A stretch of DNA of 64,000 nucleotides from an uncultured Tateyamaria sp. (GCF_947503705.1 NZ_CANNES010000001.1:496001-560000); one strand, 5' to 3'. Shown: positions 46,685-58,462, counted from the first letter of the stretch. Numbers and translations are program-made. The notes: a model not told the origin generated them from the sequence alone.

Positions 46685-48085
46685 TCAGACCCGGATCAGC
46701 TCATTTCTACGGTCTTGTGGGATGGCATTGTCGCCGCTGCGAGCATCAATCTTGGCGCGGGGCCAGATGACTTCGACGATAGCACCCACATGCGGAGTTG
46801 AAGCATCAATATTGGCATAAGGGTCGCGGCCATTGGCAAAGGTCAATTCGGCACCCGACCGCTCAAGCAGCGTTTTGGCAATAAAGAGGCCAAGCCCCAT
46901 CCCCTCATATTCGGGACGCTGCTGTCGTTCTGCTGTCGTCTTGCGACGTCGGACAAAGGGGTCGCCAATCCGCCCCAGGAGCTGGGGTGGGAAACCACGC
47001 CCATCATCCATGATCCGCAAAGAAATGGTTTCGTCGTTCCAATGTGCCTCGACCGATACGCTGGACCGGGCAAAATCGACGGCGTTTTGTACCAGATTGC
47101 GCAGACCGTGAATAATCTCGGGTTGCCGCAGGATTGCGGGCTGTTCCGTTGCGGCGCCAGCATCAGGGTCCAACATGAATTCGACGGTTTTGCCCCGGTT
47201 GACATGTGGTTCCGCCGCTTCTTGCACGACGGTCATCAACGGGGCCTGGCGCAGATGCAGGTCATCCTTGCCGGCGCGGCCCATGTCTTGGAGGATATCT
47301 CGACAGCGGTCGGCCTGTTCGCGGATCAGGGCCGCATCCTCGCGCAGGTCAGGATGGTCCTCCAACTCTTCGAACAACTCGGAACTGGCCAATTTTATGG
47401 TGGCCAGAGGCGTGCCCAACTCGTGCGCGGCGGCGGCCACAACACCACCCAGATCAGTCAGTTTCTGTTCGCGCGACAGGGCCAGTTGCGTGGCGGACAA
47501 GGCGTCGGACATGGAATGGATTTCCGAAGTTACGCGGCGCGAGTAGGCACTGATGAAACAGATGGCGATGACAAGCGCGATCCAGTTCCCAAAGACAAAG
47601 ATGTCGGGAATGCGCAGGATGAACCCCTGATACGTCCGCAAAGGCAGATGAAATTCAGAGAGCAATGTCACAATGACGATGGCGGTGGCCCCAAGCAAAA
47701 GGGTTGACCGGGTGGTCAGAACCGTGGCCGAAATGGTCACAGGGCCCAAAAGCAGCAAGGCAAAGGGATTGTGCAAGCCTCCCGTCAGAAACAGCAGAAA
47801 GCCGAGCTGTAACAGGTCAAAGAGAACCATCATCAGGTTCTCGCTTTCCGTCAAACGCTTGTTTTCCGGGAAGATAAAGATGGCGATCAGGTTGCCGATG
47901 ACCGAAACACCGACAGCAAGGTAACACAGGCCCAATTCCAACTGGAGGTCATAGACGCGTTGGGCCACCGTGATCGCGATCAACTGACCCACAATGGCCA
48001 CCCAGCGCAGCAAGATCATCGTGCGCAGCCTGATCCAGTTGGATCGTTGCTGTCCGGTCAAAAGGCCGATGTCGGGTTGCGCCAT
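46685..48085 (-). CDS. regB: Redox sensor histidine kinase RegB/PrrB
   Basis: A 466-residue kinase with six membrane segments. The quinone-binding motif GGLHNPF (102-108) sits in the periplasmic loop region, the H-box AAAHELGTPLATI puts the phosphorylated histidine at H221, and C261 matches the redox-active cysteine of RegB. The ATPase domain has NLVQNAVD and GMGLGLFI. It phosphorylates RegA under low oxygen or reduced quinone. The divergent senC-regA genes complete the system. The 78-base gap to senC holds both promoters. Confidence 0.96.
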   Translation of the reverse strand: MAQPDIGLLTGQQRSNWIRLRTMILLRWVAIVGQLIAITVAQRVYDLQLELGLCYLAVGVSVIGNLIAIFIFPENKRLTESENLMMVLFDLLQLGFLLFLTGGLHNPFALLLLGPVTISATVLTTRSTLLLGATAIVIVTLLSEFHLPLRTYQGFILRIPDIFVFGNWIALVIAICFISAYSRRVTSEIHSMSDALSATQLALSREQKLTDLGGVVAAAAHELGTPLATIKLASSELFEELEDHPDLREDAALIREQADRCRDILQDMGRAGKDDLHLRQAPLMTVVQEAAEPHVNRGKTVEFMLDPDAGAATEQPAILRQPEIIHGLRNLVQNAVDFARSSVSVEAHWNDETISLRIMDDGRGFPPQLLGRIGDPFVRRRKTTAERQQRPEYEGMGLGLFIAKTLLERSGAELTFANGRDPYANIDASTPHVGAIVEVIWPRAKIDARSGDNAIPQDRRNELIRV

Positions 48086-48163
48086 TGTGTCACTACTTCG
48101 TTTATTGCACTCAAACCTGCGTCTGATTAGCTGTCAACAAGACCGCTTGAACCGAGGTTTTCC

Positions 48164-48784
48164 ATGACACGTATCATCGCACCCATCGCCGCCATTGTCG
48201 CCGCCCTTTTTCTGGGTGGGGTCTGGTGGATGACACAAAGCGATCAGGCCACGGGCCCCTTTGGTCAATGTCAGGCCACACAGGTGGCGGGCGACGGAAA
48301 CAGCATCGGTGGGCCGTTTGAATTGGTGAACGCCGCAGGCGAAACCGTGACAGATGCCGATGTGATCACCGAGCCGAGCTTGGTCTATTTCGGCTATACG
48401 TTCTGCCCCGATGTGTGCCCCCTCGACACGGCGCGCAACGCTGAGGCCATTGACCTGCTGGCGGAACGGGGTGTTTCGGCCACGCCCGTCTTTATCTCGA
48501 TTGATCCAGAGCGGGACACACCCGAGGTGGTTGGCGATTTTGCTTATAACCTGCATGAAAAGATGATCGGCCTGACCGGATCCGAAGCACAGGTGGCGGC
48601 AGCCAGCAAAGCCTACCGGACGTATTACCGGGCGCAGGACAAAAGTGATGAGTTCTATTTGGTGGACCACTCCACCTTCAGCTATCTGGTTTTACCCGAA
48701 CATGGCTTTGTCGAATTCTTTCGCCGCGACGTGACAGCCGACGCCATGGCAGACCGCATCGCCTGCTTTGTTGAAAATAGCTGA
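48164..48784 (+). CDS. senC: SCO1/SenC/PrrC copper chaperone-like protein
   Basis: A 206-residue membrane-anchored protein. One N-terminal segment (IIAPIAAIVAALFLGGVWW) is followed by a thioredoxin-like SCO domain with FCPDVC (C81, C85) and a later conserved histidine (LVDHSTFSYL). SCO proteins deliver copper to cytochrome oxidase and can be redox-active; in Rhodobacter PrrC links to the RegBA signal. It precedes regA by 88 bases and is divergent from regB. Identity is firm, role in signalling is inferred from relatives. Confidence 0.92.
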   Translation: MTRIIAPIAAIVAALFLGGVWWMTQSDQATGPFGQCQATQVAGDGNSIGGPFELVNAAGETVTDADVITEPSLVYFGYTFCPDVCPLDTARNAEAIDLLAERGVSATPVFISIDPERDTPEVVGDFAYNLHEKMIGLTGSEAQVAAASKAYRTYYRAQDKSDEFYLVDHSTFSYLVLPEHGFVEFFRRDVTADAMADRIACFVENS

Positions 48785-48872
48785 AAACACGGAAAAAATT
48801 GACGACCGCCATGTGCCGGGCCATATTCACCCAAACCCGCCCTAAAGAAGCGGTGGAGAACCGGAGGAAACC

Positions 48873-49427
48873 ATGGCTGACACTGCGCTGAATGAATTGG
48901 GCGACGACCGTTCGCTGCTGTTGCTGGACGATGACGAGCCGTTTCTGCGCAGGCTTGCCAAGGCCATGGAAAAACGCGGGTTCGATGTTGAAACCGCCGA
49001 AACGGTGGCTGCGGGCAAGGCTGTGGCGACAGCCCGGCCTCCGGCTTATGCGGTGATTGATCTGCGTCTTGAGGATGGCAACGGCCTGGATGTGGTCGAA
49101 GTGTTGCGGGCCAAGCGCCCCGAGGCCCGAGTTGTTGTTCTGACTGGCTATGGCGCGATTGCTACTGCTGTGGCCGCGGTCAAGATCGGGGCGACGGATT
49201 ATCTGTCCAAGCCCGCGGATGCGACTGACATCACCAACGCACTTTTGGCCACGGGCGACGATTTGCCTCCGCCCCCCGAAAATCCGATGAGCGCAGACCG
49301 TGTTCGGTGGGAACATATCCAGCGCGTTTACGAGCTGTGCGACCGCAATGTGTCCGAAACGGCCCGCCGGTTGAACATGCACCGCCGGACCTTGCAGCGT
49401 ATATTGGCAAAACGTTCACCGCGTTGA
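48873..49427 (+). CDS. regA: Global redox response regulator RegA/PrrA
   Basis: A 184-residue regulator. The receiver domain has D63 as phosphoacceptor (AVIDLRLEDGNG) and a lysine in YLSKPADA. A proline linker (PPPPENP) leads to a short Fis-type helix-turn-helix ending SETARRLNMHRRTLQRIL, the RegA signature. It controls carbon fixation, respiration, photosystem and nitrogen genes in relatives. ATG 48873 follows GGAGGAAACC. Targets in this organism are unknown. Confidence 0.96.
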   Translation: MADTALNELGDDRSLLLLDDDEPFLRRLAKAMEKRGFDVETAETVAAGKAVATARPPAYAVIDLRLEDGNGLDVVEVLRAKRPEARVVVLTGYGAIATAVAAVKIGATDYLSKPADATDITNALLATGDDLPPPPENPMSADRVRWEHIQRVYELCDRNVSETARRLNMHRRTLQRILAKRSPR

Positions 49428-49436
49428 GCCGTCAGA

Positions 49437-49455
49437 CTGGGGTTTTCCACCCCAG
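49437..49455. terminator. Hairpin between regA and GNAT gene
   Basis: Arms CTGGGG (49437-49442) and CCCCAG (49450-49455) surround TTTTCCA. The genes are convergent. The stem is short and a T run is missing after it on the plus strand. Confidence 0.4.
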
Positions 49456-49498
49456 ACGTTGGAAGACTTTCTGAACAGAGAAGGTAACGACGCTGTGT

Positions 49499-49984
49499 CT
49501 ATAGGTCGTAGCGTTTGAGCACTTTGTCGACCAACGTACCGTCGGCCAGTTCGTAATCCTCGATCCGTCCGTAATCCACAAAACCGCGCGACTGGTAATA
49601 GATCAGTCCGCCCTCGTTATCGGCACGGATGTTCGCATTGATCCACTTGTAACCAATGTCCTTGGCCGCGGCGGTTGTCGCCTTGAACAGCTTCGACCCG
49701 ATGCCGAGGCCCGTTTGGCCCACTTGCACAAAGGTGGCAATTTCCGCCGCCTCGGCGGGCAGATAGGTGGCCGAGGCGATCCATTGAAAACCGACGACCT
49801 CTTCGGCTTCGTTGACCGCCACATGCCAGGCGGATCTGCCGTCACTCGCGTTCATCCGATCCTGAATATCGCTGCCGGTGACGGGCTTGGTCAGGGCTGT
49901 TGTGCCGCCTTCGGCAATAATGACGTTCAAAAGCCGCGCCATGGAGGACGCATCAAGGGCGATAGCAGCGCGGACGTTGATCAT
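49499..49984 (-). CDS. GNAT family N-acetyltransferase
   Basis: A 161-residue acetyltransferase with the acetyl-CoA loop VGQTGLGIGSKLF (a Q/R-x-x-G-x-G/A-like motif) and the C-terminal YYQSRGFVDYG stretch. The substrate is unknown; some relatives act on small amines or on protein N-termini. It overlaps the end of the HD gene at its start by four bases (ATGATCA at 49981-49984) and probably forms an operon with it. Confidence 0.82.
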   Translation of the reverse strand: MINVRAAIALDASSMARLLNVIIAEGGTTALTKPVTGSDIQDRMNASDGRSAWHVAVNEAEEVVGFQWIASATYLPAEAAEIATFVQVGQTGLGIGSKLFKATTAAAKDIGYKWINANIRADNEGGLIYYQSRGFVDYGRIEDYELADGTLVDKVLKRYDL

Positions 49985-50577
49985 GTGATGAGCCTCAGCA
50001 ATGTAGCGTGGCGGTCTGTAAAGGCGGCGCGCGTCTCGACCGGCGGGCGCAGAACGATGGCGAGGTCGGTTATCAGGTTTGGGTCCGGCTTGCCGAAAAA
50101 CTTGCTTGCCTCAGCCTCGGTAAAGCCTGCGATCTGCGTGGCTTCCATCCAGGCGCTGATCTTGTCTGCCTTCTTGATCTGGCGCTTGATATTCTGGGGC
50201 ACCTTGGCAGGCAGGCCAAAGCGGATATGTACCGCCGCCTCGATCCGTTCATCCAACGCGCCATAGCCTGGGCCGACAGCCGCCTTGACCGGCGAAATCA
50301 TGTCACCGATCACATATTCAGGTGCGTCATGCAGCAACGCAGCCAATTGCCATTTGGCCGGGGCCTTGGGCGCAATGCGGGAAAACAGAGTTTCCACCAA
50401 CAGCGAGTGTTCCGCCACCGAATAGGCATAGTCGCCAATCGTCTGCCCATTCCACCGCGCAACAAAAGCAAGACCGTGAGCGATGTCCTCGATCTCGATA
50501 TCCATCGGGGTCGGGTCCAGCAGGTCGAGCCTGCGACCGGACAACATGCGTTGCCATGCGCGCGGTTGCTTGGCCAT
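49981..50577 (-). CDS. HD-domain protein, YfbR-like 5'-nucleotidase
   Basis: A 198-residue HD-domain hydrolase. Metal ligands are in VAEHSLLVE (H) and ALLHDAPEYVIGD (HD), with a later D in KKADKIS. The family includes YfbR, which removes the phosphate from deoxyribonucleoside monophosphates; substrate here is inferred. It begins 70 bases from the divergent small secreted gene. It precedes the GNAT gene. Confidence 0.83.
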   Translation of the reverse strand: MAKQPRAWQRMLSGRRLDLLDPTPMDIEIEDIAHGLAFVARWNGQTIGDYAYSVAEHSLLVETLFSRIAPKAPAKWQLAALLHDAPEYVIGDMISPVKAAVGPGYGALDERIEAAVHIRFGLPAKVPQNIKRQIKKADKISAWMEATQIAGFTEAEASKFFGKPDPNLITDLAIVLRPPVETRAAFTDRHATLLRLIT

Positions 50578-50647
50578 GAGGGCCCTCTCTCATCTTGTAG
50601 GGAACTTCTCGCGTCCTCCTTGCGTTCTTTCCATGAAGGAGAGTGTT

Positions 50648-50950
50648 ATGAAACCCATTTTTTGGACTGGTCTGACCCTGAGCGCCGCAATGATCCTGAC
50701 ACCTGTCATGGCCGTGGCAGAGCGTGTTTGCAGCCCCGCCTCGGAAATGGAAGCAAGCCTGAAGGACTGGTACGGCGAGACGCCGGTTCCCGGAGCCGAC
50801 GCGCCACAGACGCAATTGTGGGCATCTGAGGCAACGGGCACGTGGACTCTTGTCAAGTATCGGGCGGATGGCACCTCTTGTGTCGTGGCGCAGGGCACAG
50901 ATTGGGCGGGTGAGCACGCCGACCTGATGCTTGCCGCATTGGGCGACTGA
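50648..50950 (+). CDS. Small secreted protein of unknown function
   Basis: A 100-residue protein with a signal peptide (MKPIFWTGLTLSAAMILTPVMAVAE). The mature part has two cysteines (RVCSPASEM and SCVVAQGTDW), which may form a disulfide, and no recognised domain. Start ATG 50648 follows AAGGAG six bases upstream; the longer reading is rejected. It lies before ahcY on the same strand with an 83-base gap, but a functional link is not shown. I do not recognise it. Confidence 0.7.
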   Translation: MKPIFWTGLTLSAAMILTPVMAVAERVCSPASEMEASLKDWYGETPVPGADAPQTQLWASEATGTWTLVKYRADGTSCVVAQGTDWAGEHADLMLAALGD

Positions 50951-51033
50951 GGAAACCCTTGCCAAACTGGCGCATTGAGCCGCGCGGCAGAACCTGATAG
51001 CGGATCGTCCGACCCAAATTGAGGACGTTCAGG

Positions 51034-52422
<1,389 letters not shown>

Positions 52423-52444
52423 TCTGTCCTGCCAGACTGAACTG

Positions 52445-52478
52445 AACCGCCGCGTTCCCACCAGGGAGCGCGGCGGTT
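52445..52478 (+). terminator. Terminator after ahcY
   Basis: Fifteen-base arms AACCGCCGCGTTCCC (52445-52459) and GGGAGCGCGGCGGTT (52464-52478) pair with one G-U pair around ACCA, followed by TTTGCG. It is a strong rho-independent terminator, though the T run is short. Confidence 0.88.
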
Positions 52479-52561
52479 TGCGTTTGAATCCGTATCTTTT
52501 GGCGGCATATCCCCTTACGCTTTGCGCATTGCGTTGAAGTGTTTGAACAAAGGGCCATGAG

Positions 52562-53425
52562 ATGAGCGGACAAAAACCAAAACGGGTCGGCTTTGTGCTT
52601 TATCCCGGGAATACGCTGCTGGATTTCGCCGGGGCCACACAGGTCTTTGCCAGTTGGGCAACTCAAGGCGGGTGGGAGCCTGTCTGGCTTGGCCCGGCGG
52701 CAGCATCCAAATTTGACGCGGTTGATCCGGCTGGGGCGATGCCCGATCCAGACTGGGCGGTCGAGTTTGTGCCGCAAGACGGGGGTAAACCCGCCTCGAT
52801 CTGGACCTCTGAGAACAGTTCGGTCATCCCACAACAGGCGTTTTGCGATCCAAACGGTGCGCCGCGCGACGACCTTGATCTCGACATCATCTACGTGCCG
52901 GGTGCGGGCGGGGCTGCGGTCGCGGCGGCGATGAATGACCGGCGATATATGGATTTTCTGGGCCAGTTCGCTGGGGTATCCGGCCCATGGGTCGGCGCGG
53001 TTTGCACCGGTACATTCATCATTGCAGCGGCTGGACTGCTCAAGGGCGCCAAGGCGACAACCCATTGGCGGTTGGTCCCGGCGCTGCCTGATCTGGTAGA
53101 ACAAGGGTGGATTGGCGCGGTGCCGGATGGTTTCCCGCGGTCGTGCATCGACACGGAGCACAAGCGGTTCAGCGGCGGGGGTGTATCATCCTCGATCGAT
53201 CTGGCGCTGGCGCTGATGGCACAATTCGAAAGCGGCCTTGAGACGGCAAACTGGTCCGGCCTGATGATCCAATACGAGCCGCAATTGCCCGAAGGGGTGG
53301 GGCGAGGCAATCCATTGGATCACAAACTCGATGGGATCACCAATCAGGCGATGACCTCGCCGGGTGTCACGGCGGCGTTTTACCAACCCATCGCGGATGC
53401 AGTTTCACGCATGGCGCGGACCTGA
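52562..53425 (+). CDS. DJ-1/PfpI family protein
   Basis: A 287-residue protein of the class-I glutamine amidotransferase-like/DJ-1 group. The nucleophile elbow is GAVCTGTFIIAAAG (cysteine in the middle), and GFVLYPGNTLLDFAGA is the N-terminal acidic segment, as in isonitrile hydratase-like and GlxA-like proteins. No AraC-type DNA-binding domain follows, so it is not a regulator. Catalytic function is unknown. It has its own ORF after the ahcY terminator, 83 bases away. Confidence 0.8.
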   Translation: MSGQKPKRVGFVLYPGNTLLDFAGATQVFASWATQGGWEPVWLGPAAASKFDAVDPAGAMPDPDWAVEFVPQDGGKPASIWTSENSSVIPQQAFCDPNGAPRDDLDLDIIYVPGAGGAAVAAAMNDRRYMDFLGQFAGVSGPWVGAVCTGTFIIAAAGLLKGAKATTHWRLVPALPDLVEQGWIGAVPDGFPRSCIDTEHKRFSGGGVSSSIDLALALMAQFESGLETANWSGLMIQYEPQLPEGVGRGNPLDHKLDGITNQAMTSPGVTAAFYQPIADAVSRMART

Positions 53426-53451
53426 CACCAGACCAAAGGGTTGGCCCGGAA

Positions 53452-53469
53452 GGCGGATGTAACTCCGCC
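53452..53469. repeat. Short extragenic palindrome
   Basis: GGCGGA (53452-53457) and TCCGCC (53464-53469) form a hairpin around TGTAAC between the convergent DJ-1 and Wza-like genes. I recall similar GC-rich palindromes in other alphaproteobacteria but cannot check copy number. It may also serve as terminator. Confidence 0.4.
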
Positions 53470-53476
53470 CTACCGG

Positions 53477-54586
53477 TTAGTTGCTCAACGCGTTGCCAAC
53501 ACCCACGACCGACCCGATCAGGCCAAAGATGGTGCGGACCGAGTTGACGGGGCTTTCAGTCGCGACAACCAGATCGCCGGGATTGACGTGGAACTTGCCC
53601 GCTGAAAACAGGCCATCGGCCGTTGTCAGATCAATGGCAAAGACGACCTGGCGTTTGTCAGGGCCGCTGTAGTCAATACGCACCGCGTCTTGCGAATACT
53701 CGCGCAAGATCAGGATACCCTCGGGATTTGCCCGGTTTTCGGCCAAACCGCCAAGCATTGCCAAGGCTTCGATGGCGGTGATGTGCTCGCGGTCAAAGGG
53801 AACGATCTGTTGCGATCCGGTGGCCCCCAAGGCCACGAAATACCGGCTGTCTTCTTCTACCAGAACCTTGTCACCGCCGCGCAAGACGACATTGGCCGCC
53901 GCGCGTTCGTACAGGGTGTCGGCGCGGATCTCATAGGTGTTGCCACCCCGGATCACGCGTACCAGCGGATTGCTGAGCTGAGACGAAATACCGCCCGCCT
54001 GGGAAATAAAGCTCAGAATAGAATAGTTGCGGTTGGGCAAAGGATAAGTGCCGGGCGAGGCAAAGCCGCCCACAGCATCGACAGAGTTATCCAGACCGGG
54101 CGTCACTGACAATTGAACCTGCACGGAGGGCACAACGACCTCAAGCTGTTCGGCAATCGTGCTCCGCGCCCGTTCCGGGGTGCTGCCACGCACAAACACT
54201 TCGTTGATGTAGGGGACAAAGATTGTGCCGTCGGTGCCCACCAGAAGGTTGTCCATCGACACGTTCTTTTGCTGGCTGGACGTCAAAAGCGAGTTTTCCT
54301 GGTTGTCCCAGATCACCAGACTGATGCGATCACCGGTGCGGATCACGTTGGATTTGGGGCCGTGCTGCCCGCCAAACCAGTGATAGTGCCCGGCCCAGCC
54401 TGTCACAGGCCAGGCTTTCAGGTCATTGATGTTCGAGCGGCTCACCTGAACCACAGAGAAAGGCGCGCTTTCTTCGTCTTGCCCGGCGACGATTTCGCTC
54501 TGGATCGCCGCGCCACGCGGCAGGTTACAGGCGGCAACAAACAAAACTGTCAAAAGAACGGTCAGAACACGAATTGGGTTTTGCAC
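53477..54586 (-). CDS. Polysaccharide export lipoprotein, Wza/KpsD-like
   Basis: A 369-residue outer-membrane export protein. A lipobox (VLFVAAC, cysteine about residue 19) is followed by a poly_export domain (IRTGDRISLVIWDNQ) and one or more SLBB-type domains (VGGFASPGTYPLP; ILSFISQAGG). Start GTG 54586 is chosen: AAGGA is seven bases before it, while the track start TTG 54616 lacks this. No glycosyltransferases, Wzc or Wzb adjoin it, so the polymer it exports must be encoded elsewhere. 152 bases separate it from hemY. Confidence 0.87.
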   Translation of the reverse strand: MQNPIRVLTVLLTVLFVAACNLPRGAAIQSEIVAGQDEESAPFSVVQVSRSNINDLKAWPVTGWAGHYHWFGGQHGPKSNVIRTGDRISLVIWDNQENSLLTSSQQKNVSMDNLLVGTDGTIFVPYINEVFVRGSTPERARSTIAEQLEVVVPSVQVQLSVTPGLDNSVDAVGGFASPGTYPLPNRNYSILSFISQAGGISSQLSNPLVRVIRGGNTYEIRADTLYERAAANVVLRGGDKVLVEEDSRYFVALGATGSQQIVPFDREHITAIEALAMLGGLAENRANPEGILILREYSQDAVRIDYSGPDKRQVVFAIDLTTADGLFSAGKFHVNPGDLVVATESPVNSVRTIFGLIGSVVGVGNALSN

Positions 54587-54738
54587 AGCAGCTTCCTTAG
54601 CCTTCGTTCGGCTCAAATTTGTTGTGGTGTAGCCGGAAACGAGGACAAGACCTAGTCACTCCTTCCCACAATCGGCATCTTGCCGCTTGGGGCGTTGCCA
54701 AAACACCATAATTCCGAATCGCCGGTTGTATATCGTTC

Positions 54739-56214
54739 CTAACTTGCCTTTGAGGGCGGATTGCCCAGATCTTCGGCTTCGATAATGTCATCCGGCTCGG
54801 AAGGATCAACCACCGCAACTGCCGTTTCACCCGATGGCGCGCTGCCGACCAGCAGGGGCAGCATCTCTGATCCGCCGGGCAGGGCCACTTCGCTGTTCGG
54901 GGGGCGTTTCCAGGCCAGGGTGTCAAATGCGCCGCAATTATCACAGGTGGGGCCCCATTCGCCATGAATGTTCTGACAGTTATCGCAGACCCATTGCGGG
55001 CCGCGCGGTGCGCTCAGGGCGCGGGCCAACCAGCCCTGCACAACCGTGTCGCTGGCCCCTTGCCCACGCTCGATGGCAGCCATCAAGGTGACAGAGCGCG
55101 TCGTTGGATCGGTTTCCACCAGATCACCAAGGGCGCGACGGGCCTCCGGGAAATCTTCGGCAGCGATGTGCAATTCGGCCATCAGCATCCGGGTTTCCGG
55201 GTCATTCGGCTGCGCCTTGGCCAATTGGGCAAAGCGCTTGAGCCGTGCGGCGGCGTCCTCATCCGGTTCAATCGCGGCAAAGGCTGCGGCAAGGTCAGGG
55301 TGCGGATGCACCGACCAGGCTTTTTTTAGCACGCGGGTTGCGTATTTCTTTTGTCCGGTTTCGACATATCCCTGGGCGGCCATCACGGCGGCGGGGATCA
55401 GGTCGGGTGACTGTCGGTTGGCCTGAATGGCGGCCTCGCGCGCCTCGATGGTTTCGTCCTTATCGAGGATTTGCCGTGCCTCGCTGAGGGCCAGGACCGC
55501 ATCCCGTCGCTTGTGAATATCGCGGGGCAGATGGCCGTGTTTCAGCTTGGCGCTCAGGGTCTGGCGCGCGCCCTTCCAGTCTTCCTTGTCCGCCTGCAGC
55601 TTGAGAAGAACATCCTGTGTTTCTTCGTGCTTGGGCTTGAGGGCAAAGGCGCGTTCGGCCAGTTGCAGGGCGGTATCGGTGTCGCCGTCGGCCAGCTTTT
55701 GCTTCATGATGCCGCGCACGCCGACAAAGCGGGTCGCCTCGTTCTCCACCAGCTTGCGATAGGTTTCTTCGGCTTTCTTTCGGTCGCCGGCCATTTCGGC
55801 AGCTTGGGCCGTCAGCAGGTTCGTCAACTCGGGGCGATCCAGATACTTGTTGGCCTTTTCCGCCTTGGCAAGGGCCGCGCGCCCATCACCAGAGGCAAGC
55901 GCCATCATCCCTTCGGCCAAAGCGTCAAAGCCACGGGCCGCCTTGTTACGCTCAAAGTACCGGGACAGCGCGGTCTCGTCCCCGCTCAGGAACTTCCAGC
56001 CCGCGACCAAAAGACCCATCAGCTTGAGGCCCAACCAGATCGCCAGCACCAACAGGACAAAGCCCACAACCGATTGCAGAGGGTCGAGCGTATATTCACT
56101 GCCCGCCACCACGATGCGCACGCCGCCCTCGGATTCAAGAAGCCATCCGGCGCCAAGTGCCAGCGCAGCCACAGCCGCGATGAAAACGATAATTTTTACC
56201 AAAGACCAGATCAT
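54739..56214 (-). CDS. hemY: HemY-like membrane TPR protein with C-terminal zinc ribbon
   Basis: A 491-residue protein. Two N-terminal membrane segments (IIVFIAAVAALALGAGWLL and SVVGFVLLVLAIWLGLKL) precede a long TPR-type helical region, and residues about 405-432 hold two CDNC motifs (WVCDNCQNIHGEW and TCDNCGAF) forming a zinc-ribbon-like module, then a low-complexity tail. This HemY is the TPR protein of the hemX-hemY operon and is not the protoporphyrinogen oxidase HemY of Bacillus; its precise job in heme metabolism is unsettled. It follows the mic60-like gene by 11 bases. Confidence 0.85.
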   Translation of the reverse strand: MIWSLVKIIVFIAAVAALALGAGWLLESEGGVRIVVAGSEYTLDPLQSVVGFVLLVLAIWLGLKLMGLLVAGWKFLSGDETALSRYFERNKAARGFDALAEGMMALASGDGRAALAKAEKANKYLDRPELTNLLTAQAAEMAGDRKKAEETYRKLVENEATRFVGVRGIMKQKLADGDTDTALQLAERAFALKPKHEETQDVLLKLQADKEDWKGARQTLSAKLKHGHLPRDIHKRRDAVLALSEARQILDKDETIEAREAAIQANRQSPDLIPAAVMAAQGYVETGQKKYATRVLKKAWSVHPHPDLAAAFAAIEPDEDAAARLKRFAQLAKAQPNDPETRMLMAELHIAAEDFPEARRALGDLVETDPTTRSVTLMAAIERGQGASDTVVQGWLARALSAPRGPQWVCDNCQNIHGEWGPTCDNCGAFDTLAWKRPPNSEVALPGGSEMLPLLVGSAPSGETAVAVVDPSEPDDIIEAEDLGNPPSKAS

Positions 56215-56225
56215 GAAGGGGCCCC

Positions 56226-57617
<1,392 letters not shown>

Positions 57618-57690
57618 GATCCTACCTTTCCGATTCTCACCTTGTGGGCCGTAACCCACCGGGGAAGTCTACTCTGACCCTTGCCCCCCC

Positions 57691-58371
57691 TCAACCCGAA
57701 GGCAGGTCAGAAAGCACGCGGGCGATTGCGTCGCACATTGCAGTGGCATCCGGGGTGGCAGCAACGGACACAGCGCCATAAGACCCTTGCACCAGAGCAT
57801 CTGCAACCGCTTCACTTAGGGCGATTGCGCGCACTGTCCCGGCCTGAGGCACCTGGCTGGCAAATTGATGCGCGGTGCGGGGCGAAAAAAGGGGAAGGAT
57901 CAGGGGCTTTCCCCCCTGGATCAGTGCGCGGGCCTCATGTGTCAGGTCTTGGGCGACCTGATCGTAAACGGCCACGGATCGGGTTGGGATACCATGGGCG
58001 GTCAGCCGTTCGGCGATATCGCCGCGTTTGTGCACGCCCGACACATGGATCAGGGGCGATAACGGGGGATCTGCGATCAGGCTGGCAACCAGATCATCGG
58101 CATTCCTGCCCCGCCGCTCGGCGATCCACCCTCTGGAGCAGGCGGCGTCGGTCGTGGCCGCGCCGACGCAATAGGCCACGCGCTCCGCGCCATCCGGCCC
58201 ATAATGCACCCCATTGGCAGAGGTGAAAATCGCTGCCTCATCCTCAAAGGCGATCGCAACGTTCAGCGGTTTGATCGCGATCAGGGGGGCATAAACCGGC
58301 ACGACCTTTGGGCGGAGGACGGCGGGCAACGACGCCACAAACCGTTCTGCCGCGCCGCGCGGGCGCGTCAT
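57691..58371 (-). CDS. hemD: Uroporphyrinogen-III synthase
   Basis: A 226-residue HemD, which closes hydroxymethylbilane to uroporphyrinogen III. The family is poorly conserved; the start [14 protein letters not shown], the AIFTSANGV segment, [10 protein letters not shown] and [11 protein letters not shown] fit. The start is uncertain: ATG 58371 is picked, with TTG 58374 and 58377 as alternatives; the reading to 58788 runs into tsaD and is rejected. It is followed by the mic60-like gene (73-base gap) and hemY. No hemC is in the window. Confidence 0.82.
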   Translation of the reverse strand: MTRPRGAAERFVASLPAVLRPKVVPVYAPLIAIKPLNVAIAFEDEAAIFTSANGVHYGPDGAERVAYCVGAATTDAACSRGWIAERRGRNADDLVASLIADPPLSPLIHVSGVHKRGDIAERLTAHGIPTRSVAVYDQVAQDLTHEARALIQGGKPLILPLFSPRTAHQFASQVPQAGTVRAIALSEAVADALVQGSYGAVSVAATPDATAMCDAIARVLSDLPSG

Positions 58372-58462
58372 CAACAAAGGGACTGGATCAGGGGATGCAT
58401 TGTTTGCCACGGCTTTGGGTGTTACCTCGCCCGCGTGCGCCGCGCAACAAAAGCAGACAGAA

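Noticed and set aside
50951-51033. Possible SAH riboswitch before ahcY
   Set aside because: The 83-base leader lacks the conserved core of the family as far as I can see, and the pairing I could draw was weak.
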